Assembly (NCBI RefSeq): GCF_001439815.1
Contig: NZ_JYLM01000013.1
Coordinates: 62,001 to 126,000, forward strand
Length of the DNA stretch: 64,000 bases
Direction: 5' to 3'
Source of the DNA: Pseudomonas orientalis
Lineage (GTDB): Bacteria > Pseudomonadota > Gammaproteobacteria > Pseudomonadales > Pseudomonadaceae
Each line of letters starts with the position of its first letter. Positions within the stretch are counted from its first letter, which is position 1. Below the pieces are notes generated by a model, which was given only the letters and a program-made list of their open reading frames with translations, made no database searches and was not told where the DNA came from. Both the position numbers and the translations under genes were made by a program. Shown piece after piece: positions 24,672-33,854 of this stretch.

Positions 24672-25157
24672 TCAATGGTGGTGACCGCCTTCACCGTGGA
24701 CGTGGCCGTGAGCCACCTCTTCCTGGGAAGCGTCGCGGATGGCAACGATCTTCACCTGGAAGTTCAGGCGCTGACCCGCCAGCGGGTGGTTGCCGTCGAC
24801 GGTCACGTCGTCGCCGTCCAAATCGCGGATGGTCACGATCTGCATCTGACCGTCCGGCGCGGAAGCGTGGAACTGCATGCCGACTTCCAGTTCGTCAACG
24901 CCTTCGAACATGCTGCGGCTCAAGGTGCTGACCAGTTCGGCGGAGTATTCGCCATAGGCATCTTCAGGTTCTACGGCAACAGTCAGTTCATCACCAACTG
25001 CCTTGCCTTCCAGCGCCTTTTCCAGGCCTGGGATGATGTTACCCGCGCCTTGCAGGTAGACCAGCGGCGCGCCGCCGGCTGAGCTGTCGATGACCTCACC
25101 AGCGTCGTTGGTCAGGGTATAGTCGATGGAGACAGCCTTGTTAGCGGCGATCGTCAT
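24672..25157 (-). CDS. slyD: FKBP-type peptidyl-prolyl isomerase SlyD
   Basis: 161-aa cytoplasmic PPIase/metallochaperone. FKBP core with SIDYTLTNDAGEVIDSS and GAGNIIPGLEKALEGKAVGD, the IF chaperone insert (EPEDAYGEYSAELVSTLSRS), and a short His-rich metal-binding tail ending HGHVHGEGGHHH. The ATG at 25157 is the conserved start; the frame stays open further up but that would run through the DUF3565 gene on the other strand. Its start codon and the first ATG of the divergent DUF3565 frame share a CATG. Confidence 0.95.
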   Translation of the reverse strand: MTIAANKAVSIDYTLTNDAGEVIDSSAGGAPLVYLQGAGNIIPGLEKALEGKAVGDELTVAVEPEDAYGEYSAELVSTLSRSMFEGVDELEVGMQFHASAPDGQMQIVTIRDLDGDDVTVDGNHPLAGQRLNFQVKIVAIRDASQEEVAHGHVHGEGGHHH

Positions 25158-25446
25158 GGGGCGAGACCTTTTGCATAAGAATGAAGAACGGACAAGTCTA
25201 AACAAGGATTTGTCCGAAAGCGAACAGAACCCGGACGGACGGGGCCGACCAACGGTCTCGACGATCACCGGATTCCACCAGGACGACGACCTGCATTGGG
25301 TCGCCGAGCTGTCCTGCGGCCACACCCAGCATCTGCGCCACCAGCCGCCATGGCAGTCGCGTGCCTGGGTGCTCGACCCCGCGCAACGCCTTGAAAAAAT
25401 AGGCCAACCCTTTGCGTGCGGCTGGTGTGCGCAACAGCACGAATAA
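25156..25446 (+). CDS. DUF3565 domain protein
   Basis: Short protein with the DUF3565 signature: ITGFHQDDDLHWVAELSCGH, QHLRHQPPWQSRAWVLD and a terminal CGWCAQQ. The Cys/His pattern suggests a metal site; the function is unknown. The listed ATG overlaps the divergent slyD start, leaving no room for a normal leader, so the true start may be a downstream TTG at 25171 or 25210. Homologues sit beside slyD and pta in Pseudomonas. Confidence 0.75.
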   Translation: MGRDLLHKNEERTSLNKDLSESEQNPDGRGRPTVSTITGFHQDDDLHWVAELSCGHTQHLRHQPPWQSRAWVLDPAQRLEKIGQPFACGWCAQQHE

Positions 25447-25525
25447 CGATAACCTTGGCGCCTGATTCGCGGTAGGCACTCAAGCATAGAGCGCCACCCC
25501 AGCCATGCACCTCCAGAGAATTCGC

Positions 25526-27625
25526 ATGCAGACTTTTTTTATCGCGCCCACCGATTTTGGTGTGGGCCTGACCTCCATCAGCCTCGGGCTGGTGCGTACC
25601 CTGGAACGAGCCGGGCTGAAAGTCGGCTTCTTCAAACCGATTGCCCAGCCACACCCGGGCGATACCGGCCCGGAGCGCTCGACCGAACTGGTGGCGCGCA
25701 CCCACGGCCTGAAACCGCCTCAACCCCTGGGCCTGGCTCATGTCGAGCGCATGCTCGGCGACGGCCAGCTGGATGAGTTGCTCGAAGAAATCATTACGCT
25801 GTACCAGCAGGCCGCCGTGGGCAAGGACGTGCTGATCGTCGAAGGCATGGTGCCGACCCGCAGCGCCAGTTATGCGGCCCGGGTCAACCTGCACCTGGCC
25901 AAGAGCCTGGATGCTGAAGTGATCCTGGTCTCGGCCCCGGAAAACGAAGTGCTCACCGAACTGTCCGGCCGTGTGGAACTGCAGGCTCAACTGTTCGGTG
26001 GTCCGAAAGACCCGAAAGTACTCGGCGTGATCCTCAACAAGGTGCGCACCGACGAAAGCATGGAGGCCTTCTCGGCGCGCCTCAAGGAGCACTCGCCCCT
26101 GCTGCGCAGCGGTGATTTCCGCCTGCTCGGCTGCATTCCCTACCAGCCCGAACTCAACGCGCCGCGCACCCGCGACGTAGCCGACCTGATGGGTGCGCAG
26201 ATCCTCAACGCCGGCGATTATGAAACCCGGCGCATGACCAAGATCATTATCTGCGCGCGCACCATGCGCAACACCGTAGAGCTGCTCAAGCCCGGCGTGC
26301 TGGTGGTGACGCCCGGCGATCGCGACGACATCATCCTCGCCGTGAGCCTTGCCGCGATCAACGGCGTACCGCTGGCCGGCCTGCTGCTGACCAGCGATAC
26401 CCTGCCCGACCCGCGCATCATGGAGTTGTGCCGCGGTGCGTTCCAGGCCGGGTTGCCGGTGCTGTCGGTGAGCACCGGTTCCTACGACACCGCCAACCAG
26501 CTCAACAGCCTCAACAAGGAAATCCCCATCGATGACCGCGAGCGCGCGGAGATCATCACCGACTTCGTCGCCAGCCACCTCGATGCGCGCTGGCTGCACC
26601 AGCGCTGCGGCACGCCACGGGAGATGCGCCTTTCACCGGCGGTATTCCGCTACCAGTTGATCCAGCGCGCCCAGGCCGCCAACAAGCGCATCGTGTTGCC
26701 CGAAGGCAGCGAGCCGCTGACCGTGCAGGCCGCTGCGATCTGCCAGGCGCGCGGTATCGCCCGTTGCGTGCTGCTGGCCAAGCCGGCGGACGTGGAAGCC
26801 GTCGCTCGCGCCCAGGGCATCGAATTGCCCGATGGCCTGGAGATTCTCGACCCGGACCTGATTCGCCAGCGCTACGTCGAGCCGATGGTGGCACTGCGCA
26901 AGAGCAAGAGCCTGAACGCACCGATGGCCGAACAGCAGTTGGAAGACACCGTGGTGATCGCCACCATGATGCTCGCCCTGGATGAAGTGGACGGCCTGGT
27001 CTCCGGCGTTATCCACTCCACCGCCAATACCATCCGCCCTGCCCTGCAGCTGATCAAGACGGCGCCGGGCTGCACCCTGGTGTCGTCAGTGTTCTTCATG
27101 CTGTTTCCCGAGCAGGTGCTGGTGTACGGCGACTGCGTGATGAACCCGCACCCCAGCGCTGCGGAGCTGGCGGAAATTGCCCTGCAGAGCGCCGACTCGG
27201 CGGCCGCGTTCGGCATCGTCCCGCGTGTGGCGATGATCAGCTATTCCAGCGGCGATTCGGCCAGTGGCGAGGAAGTGGAAAAAGTCCGCGAAGCCACCCT
27301 GCTCGCCCACGAACAGCAAAGCTCGCTGCTGATCGACGGCCCGCTGCAATACGACGCCGCCGCCAACGAAAGCGTGGCCCGGCAACTGGCGCCTAACAGC
27401 CAGGTCGCCGGCAAGGCCACGGTCTTCGTGTTCCCTGACCTGAACACCGGCAACACCACCTACAAAGCGGTGCAGCGCAGCGCCGATTGCGTAAGCCTGG
27501 GACCGATGCTCCAGGGCCTGCGCAAACCGGTCAACGACCTGCCACGCGGCGCCCAGGTGGACGACATCGTGTACACCATCGCCCTGACCGCGATCCAAGC
27601 CGCCAACCGACCTATGGATATCTAA
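25526..27625 (+). CDS. pta: phosphate acetyltransferase
   Basis: 699-aa long-form Pta interconverting acetyl-CoA and acetyl phosphate. Domains: N-terminal P-loop-like AAA_26 (about 1-210), DRTGG regulatory domain (about 215-325) and the C-terminal PTA_PTB catalytic domain (about 370-695) with IVLPEGSEPLTVQAA and VSSVFFMLF. The start MQTFFIAPTD is the conserved one; an ATG 7 codons upstream lacks support. In P. aeruginosa ackA lies directly upstream of pta; here only 79 bp separate pta from the DUF3565 gene and ackA is absent from the locus. Confidence 0.95.
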   Translation: MQTFFIAPTDFGVGLTSISLGLVRTLERAGLKVGFFKPIAQPHPGDTGPERSTELVARTHGLKPPQPLGLAHVERMLGDGQLDELLEEIITLYQQAAVGKDVLIVEGMVPTRSASYAARVNLHLAKSLDAEVILVSAPENEVLTELSGRVELQAQLFGGPKDPKVLGVILNKVRTDESMEAFSARLKEHSPLLRSGDFRLLGCIPYQPELNAPRTRDVADLMGAQILNAGDYETRRMTKIIICARTMRNTVELLKPGVLVVTPGDRDDIILAVSLAAINGVPLAGLLLTSDTLPDPRIMELCRGAFQAGLPVLSVSTGSYDTANQLNSLNKEIPIDDRERAEIITDFVASHLDARWLHQRCGTPREMRLSPAVFRYQLIQRAQAANKRIVLPEGSEPLTVQAAAICQARGIARCVLLAKPADVEAVARAQGIELPDGLEILDPDLIRQRYVEPMVALRKSKSLNAPMAEQQLEDTVVIATMMLALDEVDGLVSGVIHSTANTIRPALQLIKTAPGCTLVSSVFFMLFPEQVLVYGDCVMNPHPSAAELAEIALQSADSAAAFGIVPRVAMISYSSGDSASGEEVEKVREATLLAHEQQSSLLIDGPLQYDAAANESVARQLAPNSQVAGKATVFVFPDLNTGNTTYKAVQRSADCVSLGPMLQGLRKPVNDLPRGAQVDDIVYTIALTAIQAANRPMDI

Positions 27626-28525
27626 ATGCTGGATTTTCTCCCTGCCGCCGTACGCGGGGTGCTCGCGTCCCTGCTGCTGGCACTGAACACGATCCTGCTG
27701 TGTTCGTTCCTGTTTATCGTCGCGCTGTTCAAGGCGCTGCCGTTCGCCAAGCGCTTCAGCGAATGGCTGATGAATCACACGCACGAAGCCTGGGTCACCA
27801 ACAACAAGGGCTGGATGAACCTGATGCGGCGCACACGCTGGCACCTGAGCGGCCTTGATGGCCTGGACTATCAGCATTCGTATCTGGTGACCAGCAATCA
27901 CCAGAGCTGGGTCGACATCATGGTGCTGCAATACGTGCTCAATCGGCGGATTCGCCCGCTGAAGTTCTTCCTCAAGCAGGAACTGATCTGGGTGCCGGTG
28001 ATTGGCCTGGCGTGGTGGGCCCTGGGCTTCCCGTTCATGAAGCGCTACAGCAAGGCCTACCTGGAAAAACACCCGGAAAAGAAAGGCAAGGACCTCGAAA
28101 CCACCCGCAAGACCTGTGCGAAGTTTCGCGACAACCCGGTGGGAATCTTCAACTTTGCCGAGGGCACGCGATTTACCCCGGGCAAGCATGCGCAACAGAA
28201 ATCACCGTTTCGCTACCTGCTCAAGCCCAAGGCCGGCGGCATCGCGTTTGTGCTGGATGCCATGGGTGAGCAATTGAAGTCACTGGTGAATGTGACCATC
28301 CATTACCCAGAAGGCCGTCCGGGGTATTGGGATTTGCTGTGCGGGAATGTGAAGGACGTTGTGGTGCACTTTGAAGAAGTGCGGATCCCGGCCGAGTTCA
28401 TTGGCAGGAATTATGAGCAGGATGGAGAATATCGGTTGGCGTTCCAGGGCTGGATCAACCAGCTGTGGGAAGACAAGGATGCCTTGCTGGACAAGCTGCA
28501 CACCGATTACCCAGACCGCAACTGA
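27626..28525 (+). CDS. lysophospholipid acyltransferase, YihG/PlsC family
   Basis: 299-aa membrane-anchored acyltransferase. A hydrophobic N-terminus (about 5-35) precedes the HX4D catalytic motif NHQSWVD (His92-Asp97) and the acceptor motif FAEGTRFT near residue 175. Closest in length and motifs to E. coli YihG, an alternative lysophosphatidate acyltransferase for phosphatidic acid synthesis. Starts immediately after the pta stop, so the two are cotranscribed. Confidence 0.85.
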   Translation: MLDFLPAAVRGVLASLLLALNTILLCSFLFIVALFKALPFAKRFSEWLMNHTHEAWVTNNKGWMNLMRRTRWHLSGLDGLDYQHSYLVTSNHQSWVDIMVLQYVLNRRIRPLKFFLKQELIWVPVIGLAWWALGFPFMKRYSKAYLEKHPEKKGKDLETTRKTCAKFRDNPVGIFNFAEGTRFTPGKHAQQKSPFRYLLKPKAGGIAFVLDAMGEQLKSLVNVTIHYPEGRPGYWDLLCGNVKDVVVHFEEVRIPAEFIGRNYEQDGEYRLAFQGWINQLWEDKDALLDKLHTDYPDRN

Positions 28526-28527
28526 TC

Positions 28528-28625
28528 AAAAATGTGGGAGGGGGCTTGCCCCCGATAGCGGTGGATCAGTGACAGATATCCTGACTGACACACCGCCATC
28601 GGGGGCAAGCCCCCTCCCACATTTT
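28528..28625. repeat. REPIN, family B, copy 2
   Basis: Same inverted REP pair as at 24485, with inner sequence GATAGCGGTGGATCAGTGAC and CTGACACACCGCCATC. It fills the space between the convergent acyltransferase and cysNC genes. Confidence 0.92.
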
Positions 28626-28639
28626 GACCGAGTACCGGT

Positions 28640-30538
28640 TTAGATCGCGCCGCGCTGGCGCAACAGTTCCAGCACCTGTTTGACGCTGTCTTCCAGCGAC
28701 AGGGCCTGGGTGTCGATCACCAGATCGGCATTCAACGGCACGTCGTACGGGAAGGATTCGCCAGGGATATTATCCCCACCGGCGGCGTACAGCCCTTGCG
28801 GATCACGCTCGGCGCACACCAATGGCGACGCTTGCACGTACACCGTCAGCAGGCGATCGCTGCCAATCAGCGCCTTGGCCTGTTCGCGGCCCTCGGCATC
28901 TGGCGCGACAAACGCGGCCAGGGTCAGCAGGCCGGCTTCGTTGAACTGGCGCGCCACGTGAGCGGCACGCCGCCAGTTTTCGGTACGCCCGGCGCGGTCC
29001 TGCGGCAGACCTTTGTTCAGGTCGTGACGCAGGTTCTGGCCATCGAGCACGAACACCGCACGGCCCATGTCGAACAACTTGCGTTCGACCGCGTAGGCCA
29101 GAGTGCTCTTGCCGGCGCCGGACAGGCCACTGAACAACACGGTGGCCGGCTGCTGGCCGAAGCGCAGGGCGCGCTCTTCGGTGGCCACATGGGCCAACCT
29201 GCCGTGCTGTGCTGCGCTGCCATGGTTCACCGGCGGCGCGATGATCATGCCTGCCGCGACGGTGCCGTTGGTCAAACGGTCGATGACGATAAAGGCGCCG
29301 GTGGTGCGGTTGCTGTCGTAACCATCCAGGGCGATGGCGGCGTCAAGGCTGACCTTGACCCGGCCAATCTCGTTCAACTGCAGCGAGCTGGCCGGGCCTT
29401 CGGCCAGGGTGTTCACGTCCACACGGTGCACGATGCTGGTGATGGAACCCGGCACGTAGCTGGTGGCGCGCTTGATGTCGTATTTCTTGCCCGGCAGCAT
29501 CGGCTCTTCGGCCATCCACACCAGCATGGCGTCGAAGGCGTCGGTCACTTGCGGCACGTTGTCGGCGTGTACCAGCAGGTCGCCACGGGAGATGTCGATC
29601 TCGTCTTCCATGGTCAGCGTCACCGCTTGACCTGGCCCCGCATGTTCCAGCTCGCCCTCGAAGGTGACGATGGATTTCACGCGGCTGCTTTTGCCCGACG
29701 GCAGCACCACCACTTCGTCGCCCTTGTGCACGATACCGCTGGCCAGGGTGCCGGCAAAACCCCGGAAGTTCAGGTTCGGCCGGTTGACGTACTGCACCGG
29801 GAAACGCAGGTCGGTGTAGTTGCGGTCGTTGGCGATCTCGACGGTTTCGAGGATCTCCATCAGCGACTGGCCGGTGTACCAGGGCGAACGCTCGCTCTTG
29901 TTCACCACGTTATCGCCCTTGAGCGCCGACATCGGCACGAACGCCAGTGTGCTTGGCTTGAACGCGATGCCGTCGGCGAACTTCAGGTAATCGGCCTTGA
30001 TCGACTCGAACACGCTCTGGTCAAAGCCATTGATGTCCATCTTGTTGACGGCCACCACGATGTGCTTGATGCCCAGCAGCGAGGCGATGAAGCTGTGGCG
30101 ACGGGTCTGGGTCTGCACACCGTAGCGGGCGTCGATCAGGATGATCGCCAGGTCACAGGTGGAGGCACCGGTGGCCATGTTGCGGGTGTACTGCTCATGG
30201 CCTGGGGTGTCGGCAATGATGAATTTGCGTTTGGCGGTGGAGAAGTAGCGGTAGGCAACATCGATGGTGATGCCCTGCTCGCGCTCGGCCTGCAGGCCGT
30301 CGACCAGCAGCGCCAGGTCGATGTCATCGCCGGTGGTGCCGGATTTCTTCGAATCGCGGGTGATGGCTTCCAGGTGATCTTCGTAGATCATCTTGGAGTC
30401 GTGCAGCAGGCGCCCGATCAGGGTGCTCTTGCCGTCGTCGACATTGCCGCAGGTCAGGAAGCGCAACATCTCTTTGCGCTCATGCTGGCCCAGGTAGGCG
30501 AGGATGTCCTCGCTGATCAAATCAGATACGTGCGACAT
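28640..30538 (-). CDS. cysNC: sulfate adenylyltransferase GTPase subunit fused to APS kinase (CysN/CysC)
   Basis: 632-aa fusion. The N-terminal CysN GTPase (EF-Tu-like) has GNVDDGKSTLIGRLL (about 32-46), DTPGHEQY and NKMD; the C-terminal APS kinase domain has Walker A GLSGAGKSTLAY near residue 470. With CysD it activates sulfate to APS, and the kinase then makes PAPS for assimilation. It follows cysD by 9 bp. Such fusions are standard in Pseudomonas. Confidence 0.97.
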   Translation of the reverse strand: MSHVSDLISEDILAYLGQHERKEMLRFLTCGNVDDGKSTLIGRLLHDSKMIYEDHLEAITRDSKKSGTTGDDIDLALLVDGLQAEREQGITIDVAYRYFSTAKRKFIIADTPGHEQYTRNMATGASTCDLAIILIDARYGVQTQTRRHSFIASLLGIKHIVVAVNKMDINGFDQSVFESIKADYLKFADGIAFKPSTLAFVPMSALKGDNVVNKSERSPWYTGQSLMEILETVEIANDRNYTDLRFPVQYVNRPNLNFRGFAGTLASGIVHKGDEVVVLPSGKSSRVKSIVTFEGELEHAGPGQAVTLTMEDEIDISRGDLLVHADNVPQVTDAFDAMLVWMAEEPMLPGKKYDIKRATSYVPGSITSIVHRVDVNTLAEGPASSLQLNEIGRVKVSLDAAIALDGYDSNRTTGAFIVIDRLTNGTVAAGMIIAPPVNHGSAAQHGRLAHVATEERALRFGQQPATVLFSGLSGAGKSTLAYAVERKLFDMGRAVFVLDGQNLRHDLNKGLPQDRAGRTENWRRAAHVARQFNEAGLLTLAAFVAPDAEGREQAKALIGSDRLLTVYVQASPLVCAERDPQGLYAAGGDNIPGESFPYDVPLNADLVIDTQALSLEDSVKQVLELLRQRGAI

Positions 30539-30547
30539 GACAACCCC

Positions 30548-31465
30548 TTAGAAATAACCCTGACGTTTTTTGTCTTCCATCGAGCCTGCGCCATCGTGAT
30601 CGATGACACGGCCCTGGCGCTCGGAAGTTCGCGTCAGGAGCATTTCCTGAATGATGTCCGTCAGCGTTTCGGCTTCGGACTCCACCGCGCCCGTCAACGG
30701 GTAGCAGCCAAGGGTACGGAAACGGACTTTCTTTTTGACGATACGGGCTTTGTCCTCGTCGGACAGGTGCTCGAGGATGCGCTCGTCGTCGATCATGATC
30801 AGCGTGCCGTTCTTCTCGATCACCTCGCGTTCGGCGGCGAAGTACAGCGGCACGATCGGGATGCCTTCCAGGTAGATGTACTGCCAGATGTCCAGCTCGG
30901 TCCAGTTGGACAGCGGGAACACACGGATCGACTCGCCCTTGTTGACGTTGCCGTTGTAGACGTTCCACAACTCAGGGCGCTGGTTCTTCGGGTCCCAGCG
31001 GTGCTTGCTGTCGCGGAACGAGTACACGCGCTCTTTGGCGCGGGATTTCTCTTCATCGCGACGGGCGCCGCCGAAAGCTGCGTCGAAACCATGCTTGTCC
31101 AGGGCCTGCTTGAGGCCCTCGGTCTTCATGATGTCGGTGTGCTTGGCGCTGCCGTGGGTGAAGGGGTTGATGTTCTGCGCCACGCCATCGGGGTTGATGT
31201 GCGTGATCAAGTCCAGGCCCAGCTCTTCGACCATTTTGTCGCGGAACGCGTACATCTCCTGGAATTTCCAGCGAGTGTCGACGTGCATCACCGGGAACGG
31301 CAGCTTGCCCGGGAAGAAGGCCTTGCGTGCCAGGTGCAGCATCACGGCGGAGTCTTTACCGATCGAGTAGAGCATCACCGGGTTGTCGAACTCGGCGGCG
31401 ACCTCGCGGATGATGTGGATGCTTTCCGCCTCCAGCTGTTTCAGATGCGTCAGTTTGTCGACCAT
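30548..31465 (-). CDS. cysD: sulfate adenylyltransferase subunit 2
   Basis: 305-aa PP-loop ATP pyrophosphatase. The PP-motif SIGKDSAV is at 34-41, and the conserved FGGARRDEEKSRAKER stretch is present. Forms the heterodimer with CysN for APS synthesis. First gene of cysD-cysNC; upstream lie a REPIN and the Nif3-like gene in the same direction. Confidence 0.97.
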   Translation of the reverse strand: MVDKLTHLKQLEAESIHIIREVAAEFDNPVMLYSIGKDSAVMLHLARKAFFPGKLPFPVMHVDTRWKFQEMYAFRDKMVEELGLDLITHINPDGVAQNINPFTHGSAKHTDIMKTEGLKQALDKHGFDAAFGGARRDEEKSRAKERVYSFRDSKHRWDPKNQRPELWNVYNGNVNKGESIRVFPLSNWTELDIWQYIYLEGIPIVPLYFAAEREVIEKNGTLIMIDDERILEHLSDEDKARIVKKKVRFRTLGCYPLTGAVESEAETLTDIIQEMLLTRTSERQGRVIDHDGAGSMEDKKRQGYF

Positions 31466-31615
31466 GGCTACTCACGGAAAAACGATCGTGTGGACGGCCA
31501 GCGGGCCGTGTTCGAGCGGGGCATGCTAGCACAGCAACTGCTTCTATTCAGGGCGCCAACTAGATCGAAACGGTATATGAATATACTCCTGAGTTTGGCC
31601 CGGAATGCGGACAAC

Positions 31616-31708
31616 TGTGGGAGGGGGCTTGCCCCCGATAGCGGTGGATCAGTGACATATGTACTGATTGACACACCGCAATCGGGGGCAAGCCCCCTCC
31701 CACATTTT
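31616..31708. repeat. REPIN, family B, copy 3
   Basis: Inverted REPs TGTGGGAGGGGGCTTGCCCC and its complement, with the GATAGCGGTGGATCAGTGAC inner part. Lies between the Nif3-like gene and cysD, within the 257-bp region upstream of cysD. Confidence 0.92.
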
Positions 31709-31722
31709 GCCCTGCGACAGGT

Positions 31723-32481
31723 TTAGATCGGGTTTGGGCAATCGATGAACAGGTGCTCCAGGGCAAAGCGTCGCGCCAGGTAATCACCCAGCGCCTGCAC
31801 GCCATAGCGCTCGGTGGCGTGATGGCCGGCGGCGATGAAGCTGATGTCGTTTTCGCGGGCGCTGTGGAAGGTCTGCTCGGACGCTTCGCCGCTGATGAAC
31901 AGGTCGACGCCTGCGGCAATCGCGTGGTCGATGTAGCCCTGGCCGCCCCCGGTGCACCAGCCCACGCGGCGGATCATCGCGCTGCCTTCGATCAGCAGCG
32001 GCTCACGGCCCATCACGTCCTGTACGCGACGGGCAAAGTCACGCGGTGACAGCGGCTCGGCGAGGGAACCGACCAGGCCGACGACTTTGGGGTCGCCGGG
32101 GTCCAGCGGGCCTTCGACGGTGATGTCCAGTTGCCTGGCCAGCTGCACGTTATTGCCGACATCGGGGTGCAGGTCCAGGGGCAGGTGGTAGGCGAGCAGG
32201 CTGATGTCGTGCTTGAGCAACGTCTTGAGGCGACGCTGTTTCATGCCGGTGATGCAGGGGTTTTCGCCCTTCCAGAAATACCCGTGGTGCACCAGGATCA
32301 GGTCGGCCTGGGCTTCGACGGCGGCGTCCAGCAGGGCCTGGCTGGCGGTGACGCCACTGACGATGCGCATCACCTGGGGCCGACCCTCGACTTGCAGGCC
32401 GTTGGGGCAGTAATCGGCGATTTTCAGGCTGCCAAGGTAGCGGTCCGCTTCCTCGACGAGGGTGGTAAGGGGGACGGCCAT
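31723..32481 (-). CDS. Nif3-like dinuclear metal centre protein (YbgI/DUF34)
   Basis: 252-aa toroid-forming family protein. Metal ligands visible: LVHHGYFW near residue 65, and GHHATERYG near residue 215. The family is associated with GTP cyclohydrolase I type 2 annotation, but the true role is unsettled. Divergent from algW. Confidence 0.9.
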   Translation of the reverse strand: MAVPLTTLVEEADRYLGSLKIADYCPNGLQVEGRPQVMRIVSGVTASQALLDAAVEAQADLILVHHGYFWKGENPCITGMKQRRLKTLLKHDISLLAYHLPLDLHPDVGNNVQLARQLDITVEGPLDPGDPKVVGLVGSLAEPLSPRDFARRVQDVMGREPLLIEGSAMIRRVGWCTGGGQGYIDHAIAAGVDLFISGEASEQTFHSARENDISFIAAGHHATERYGVQALGDYLARRFALEHLFIDCPNPI

Positions 32482-32582
32482 AAAAGACTCCTAAATATCC
32501 GGTTCGCAGGCGTCACAGCCTCGTATAATGCGCGACATTATGGGCGCTCCCGCGCCCCCTGCAACCTGTCAGGACTTACTTG

Positions 32583-33743
32583 ATGCTCAAGGCACTGCGT
32601 TTTTTTGGATGGCCATTGCTGGCTGGCGTGCTGATCGCGATGCTGATCATTCAGCGTTATCCCCAGTGGGTCGGCCTGCCCAGCCTGGATGTGAACCTGC
32701 AACAGGCGCCGCAGACCAGCACCGTGGTGCAAGGCCCGGTGACCTATGCGGACGCCGTGGTCATCGCCGCCCCCGCCGTGGTCAACCTGTACACCACCAA
32801 GGTCATCAACAAGCCGGCGCATCCCCTGTTCGAAGACCCGCAGTTCCGCCGCTATTTCGGTGACAACGGGCCCAAGCAGCGCCGCATGGAATCGAGCCTC
32901 GGTTCCGGGGTGATCATGAGTCCCGAGGGCTACATTCTCACCAATAATCACGTGACCACCGGCGCCGACCAGATCGTGGTGGCCCTGCGTGACGGCCGCG
33001 AGACCCTGGCCCGCGTCGTCGGCAGCGATCCGGAAACCGATCTTGCGGTGCTGAAGATCGACCTGAAGGACTTGCCGTCGATCACCCTAGGCCGCTCCGA
33101 CGGCCTGCGCGTCGGCGACGTGGCGCTGGCCATCGGCAACCCGTTCGGCGTCGGCCAGACGGTAACCATGGGCATCATCAGCGCCACCGGGCGCAACCAA
33201 CTGGGCCTTAACAGCTACGAAGATTTCATCCAGACCGACGCGGCGATCAACCCCGGCAACTCCGGCGGCGCGCTGGTGGATGCCAATGGCAACCTGACAG
33301 GCATCAACACGGCGATTTTCTCCAAGTCCGGCGGTTCCCAGGGCATCGGGTTTGCGATCCCGGTGAAGCTGGCGATGGAGGTGATGAAGTCGATCATTGA
33401 ACACGGCCAGGTGATTCGCGGCTGGCTTGGCATTGAAGTGCAGCCCTTGACCAAAGAACTGGCCGAGTCGTTCGGCCTGACCGGGCGCCCGGGCATCGTG
33501 GTCGCGGGGATTTTCCGCGACGGCCCGGCGCAGAAAGCCGGCCTGCAACTGGGCGATGTGATCCTCAGCATCGACGGCGCACCGGCTGGTGATGGCCGAA
33601 AGTCGATGAACCAGGTGGCGCGGATCAAGCCGACCGACAAGGTGGCGATCCAGGTAATGCGCAACGGCAAGGAAATCAAGCTGTCGGCGGAAATCGGCCT
33701 GCGCCCGCCGCCGGCCACGGCGCCTGTGAAGGAAGAGGAATAA
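32583..33743 (+). CDS. algW: periplasmic site-1 serine protease AlgW (DegS family)
   Basis: 386-aa membrane-tethered HtrA protease. One N-terminal membrane helix (about 8-23); triad His123 (TNNHVT), Asp153 (ETDLAVLK) and Ser227 (NPGNSGGA), identical in position to P. aeruginosa AlgW; one PDZ domain at about 280-370. AlgW cleaves the anti-sigma factor MucA when misfolded outer-membrane proteins bind the PDZ domain, releasing AlgU. One PDZ rather than two separates it from MucD. The start at 32583 matches the conserved length. Confidence 0.95.
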   Translation: MLKALRFFGWPLLAGVLIAMLIIQRYPQWVGLPSLDVNLQQAPQTSTVVQGPVTYADAVVIAAPAVVNLYTTKVINKPAHPLFEDPQFRRYFGDNGPKQRRMESSLGSGVIMSPEGYILTNNHVTTGADQIVVALRDGRETLARVVGSDPETDLAVLKIDLKDLPSITLGRSDGLRVGDVALAIGNPFGVGQTVTMGIISATGRNQLGLNSYEDFIQTDAAINPGNSGGALVDANGNLTGINTAIFSKSGGSQGIGFAIPVKLAMEVMKSIIEHGQVIRGWLGIEVQPLTKELAESFGLTGRPGIVVAGIFRDGPAQKAGLQLGDVILSIDGAPAGDGRKSMNQVARIKPTDKVAIQVMRNGKEIKLSAEIGLRPPPATAPVKEEE

Positions 33744-33794
33744 GCGGCATCGACGAAGTGCCCGCTCGCGGGCACTTGTAACGTTATATTACAT

Positions 33795-33813
33795 AGCAAT
33801 TCTTCTCATTAGA
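33795..33813 (+). promoter_or_regulatory. candidate Fur box
   Basis: AGCAATTCTTCTCATTAGA matches the 19-base Fur consensus at about 10 positions including the TCATTA half. It is 41 bp before the receptor start used here. Functional role is inferred from the gene it precedes. Confidence 0.5.
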
Positions 33814-33854
33814 CATGTTATATTGTTTCAATATCGACATTGGAACGCTCTATC

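Noticed and set aside
28796..31726. 976-codon open frame antisense to cysNC and cysD
   Set aside because: Shadow of two clear genes with all expected motifs; spans the cysNC-cysD junction and a REPIN, which a real gene would not do.
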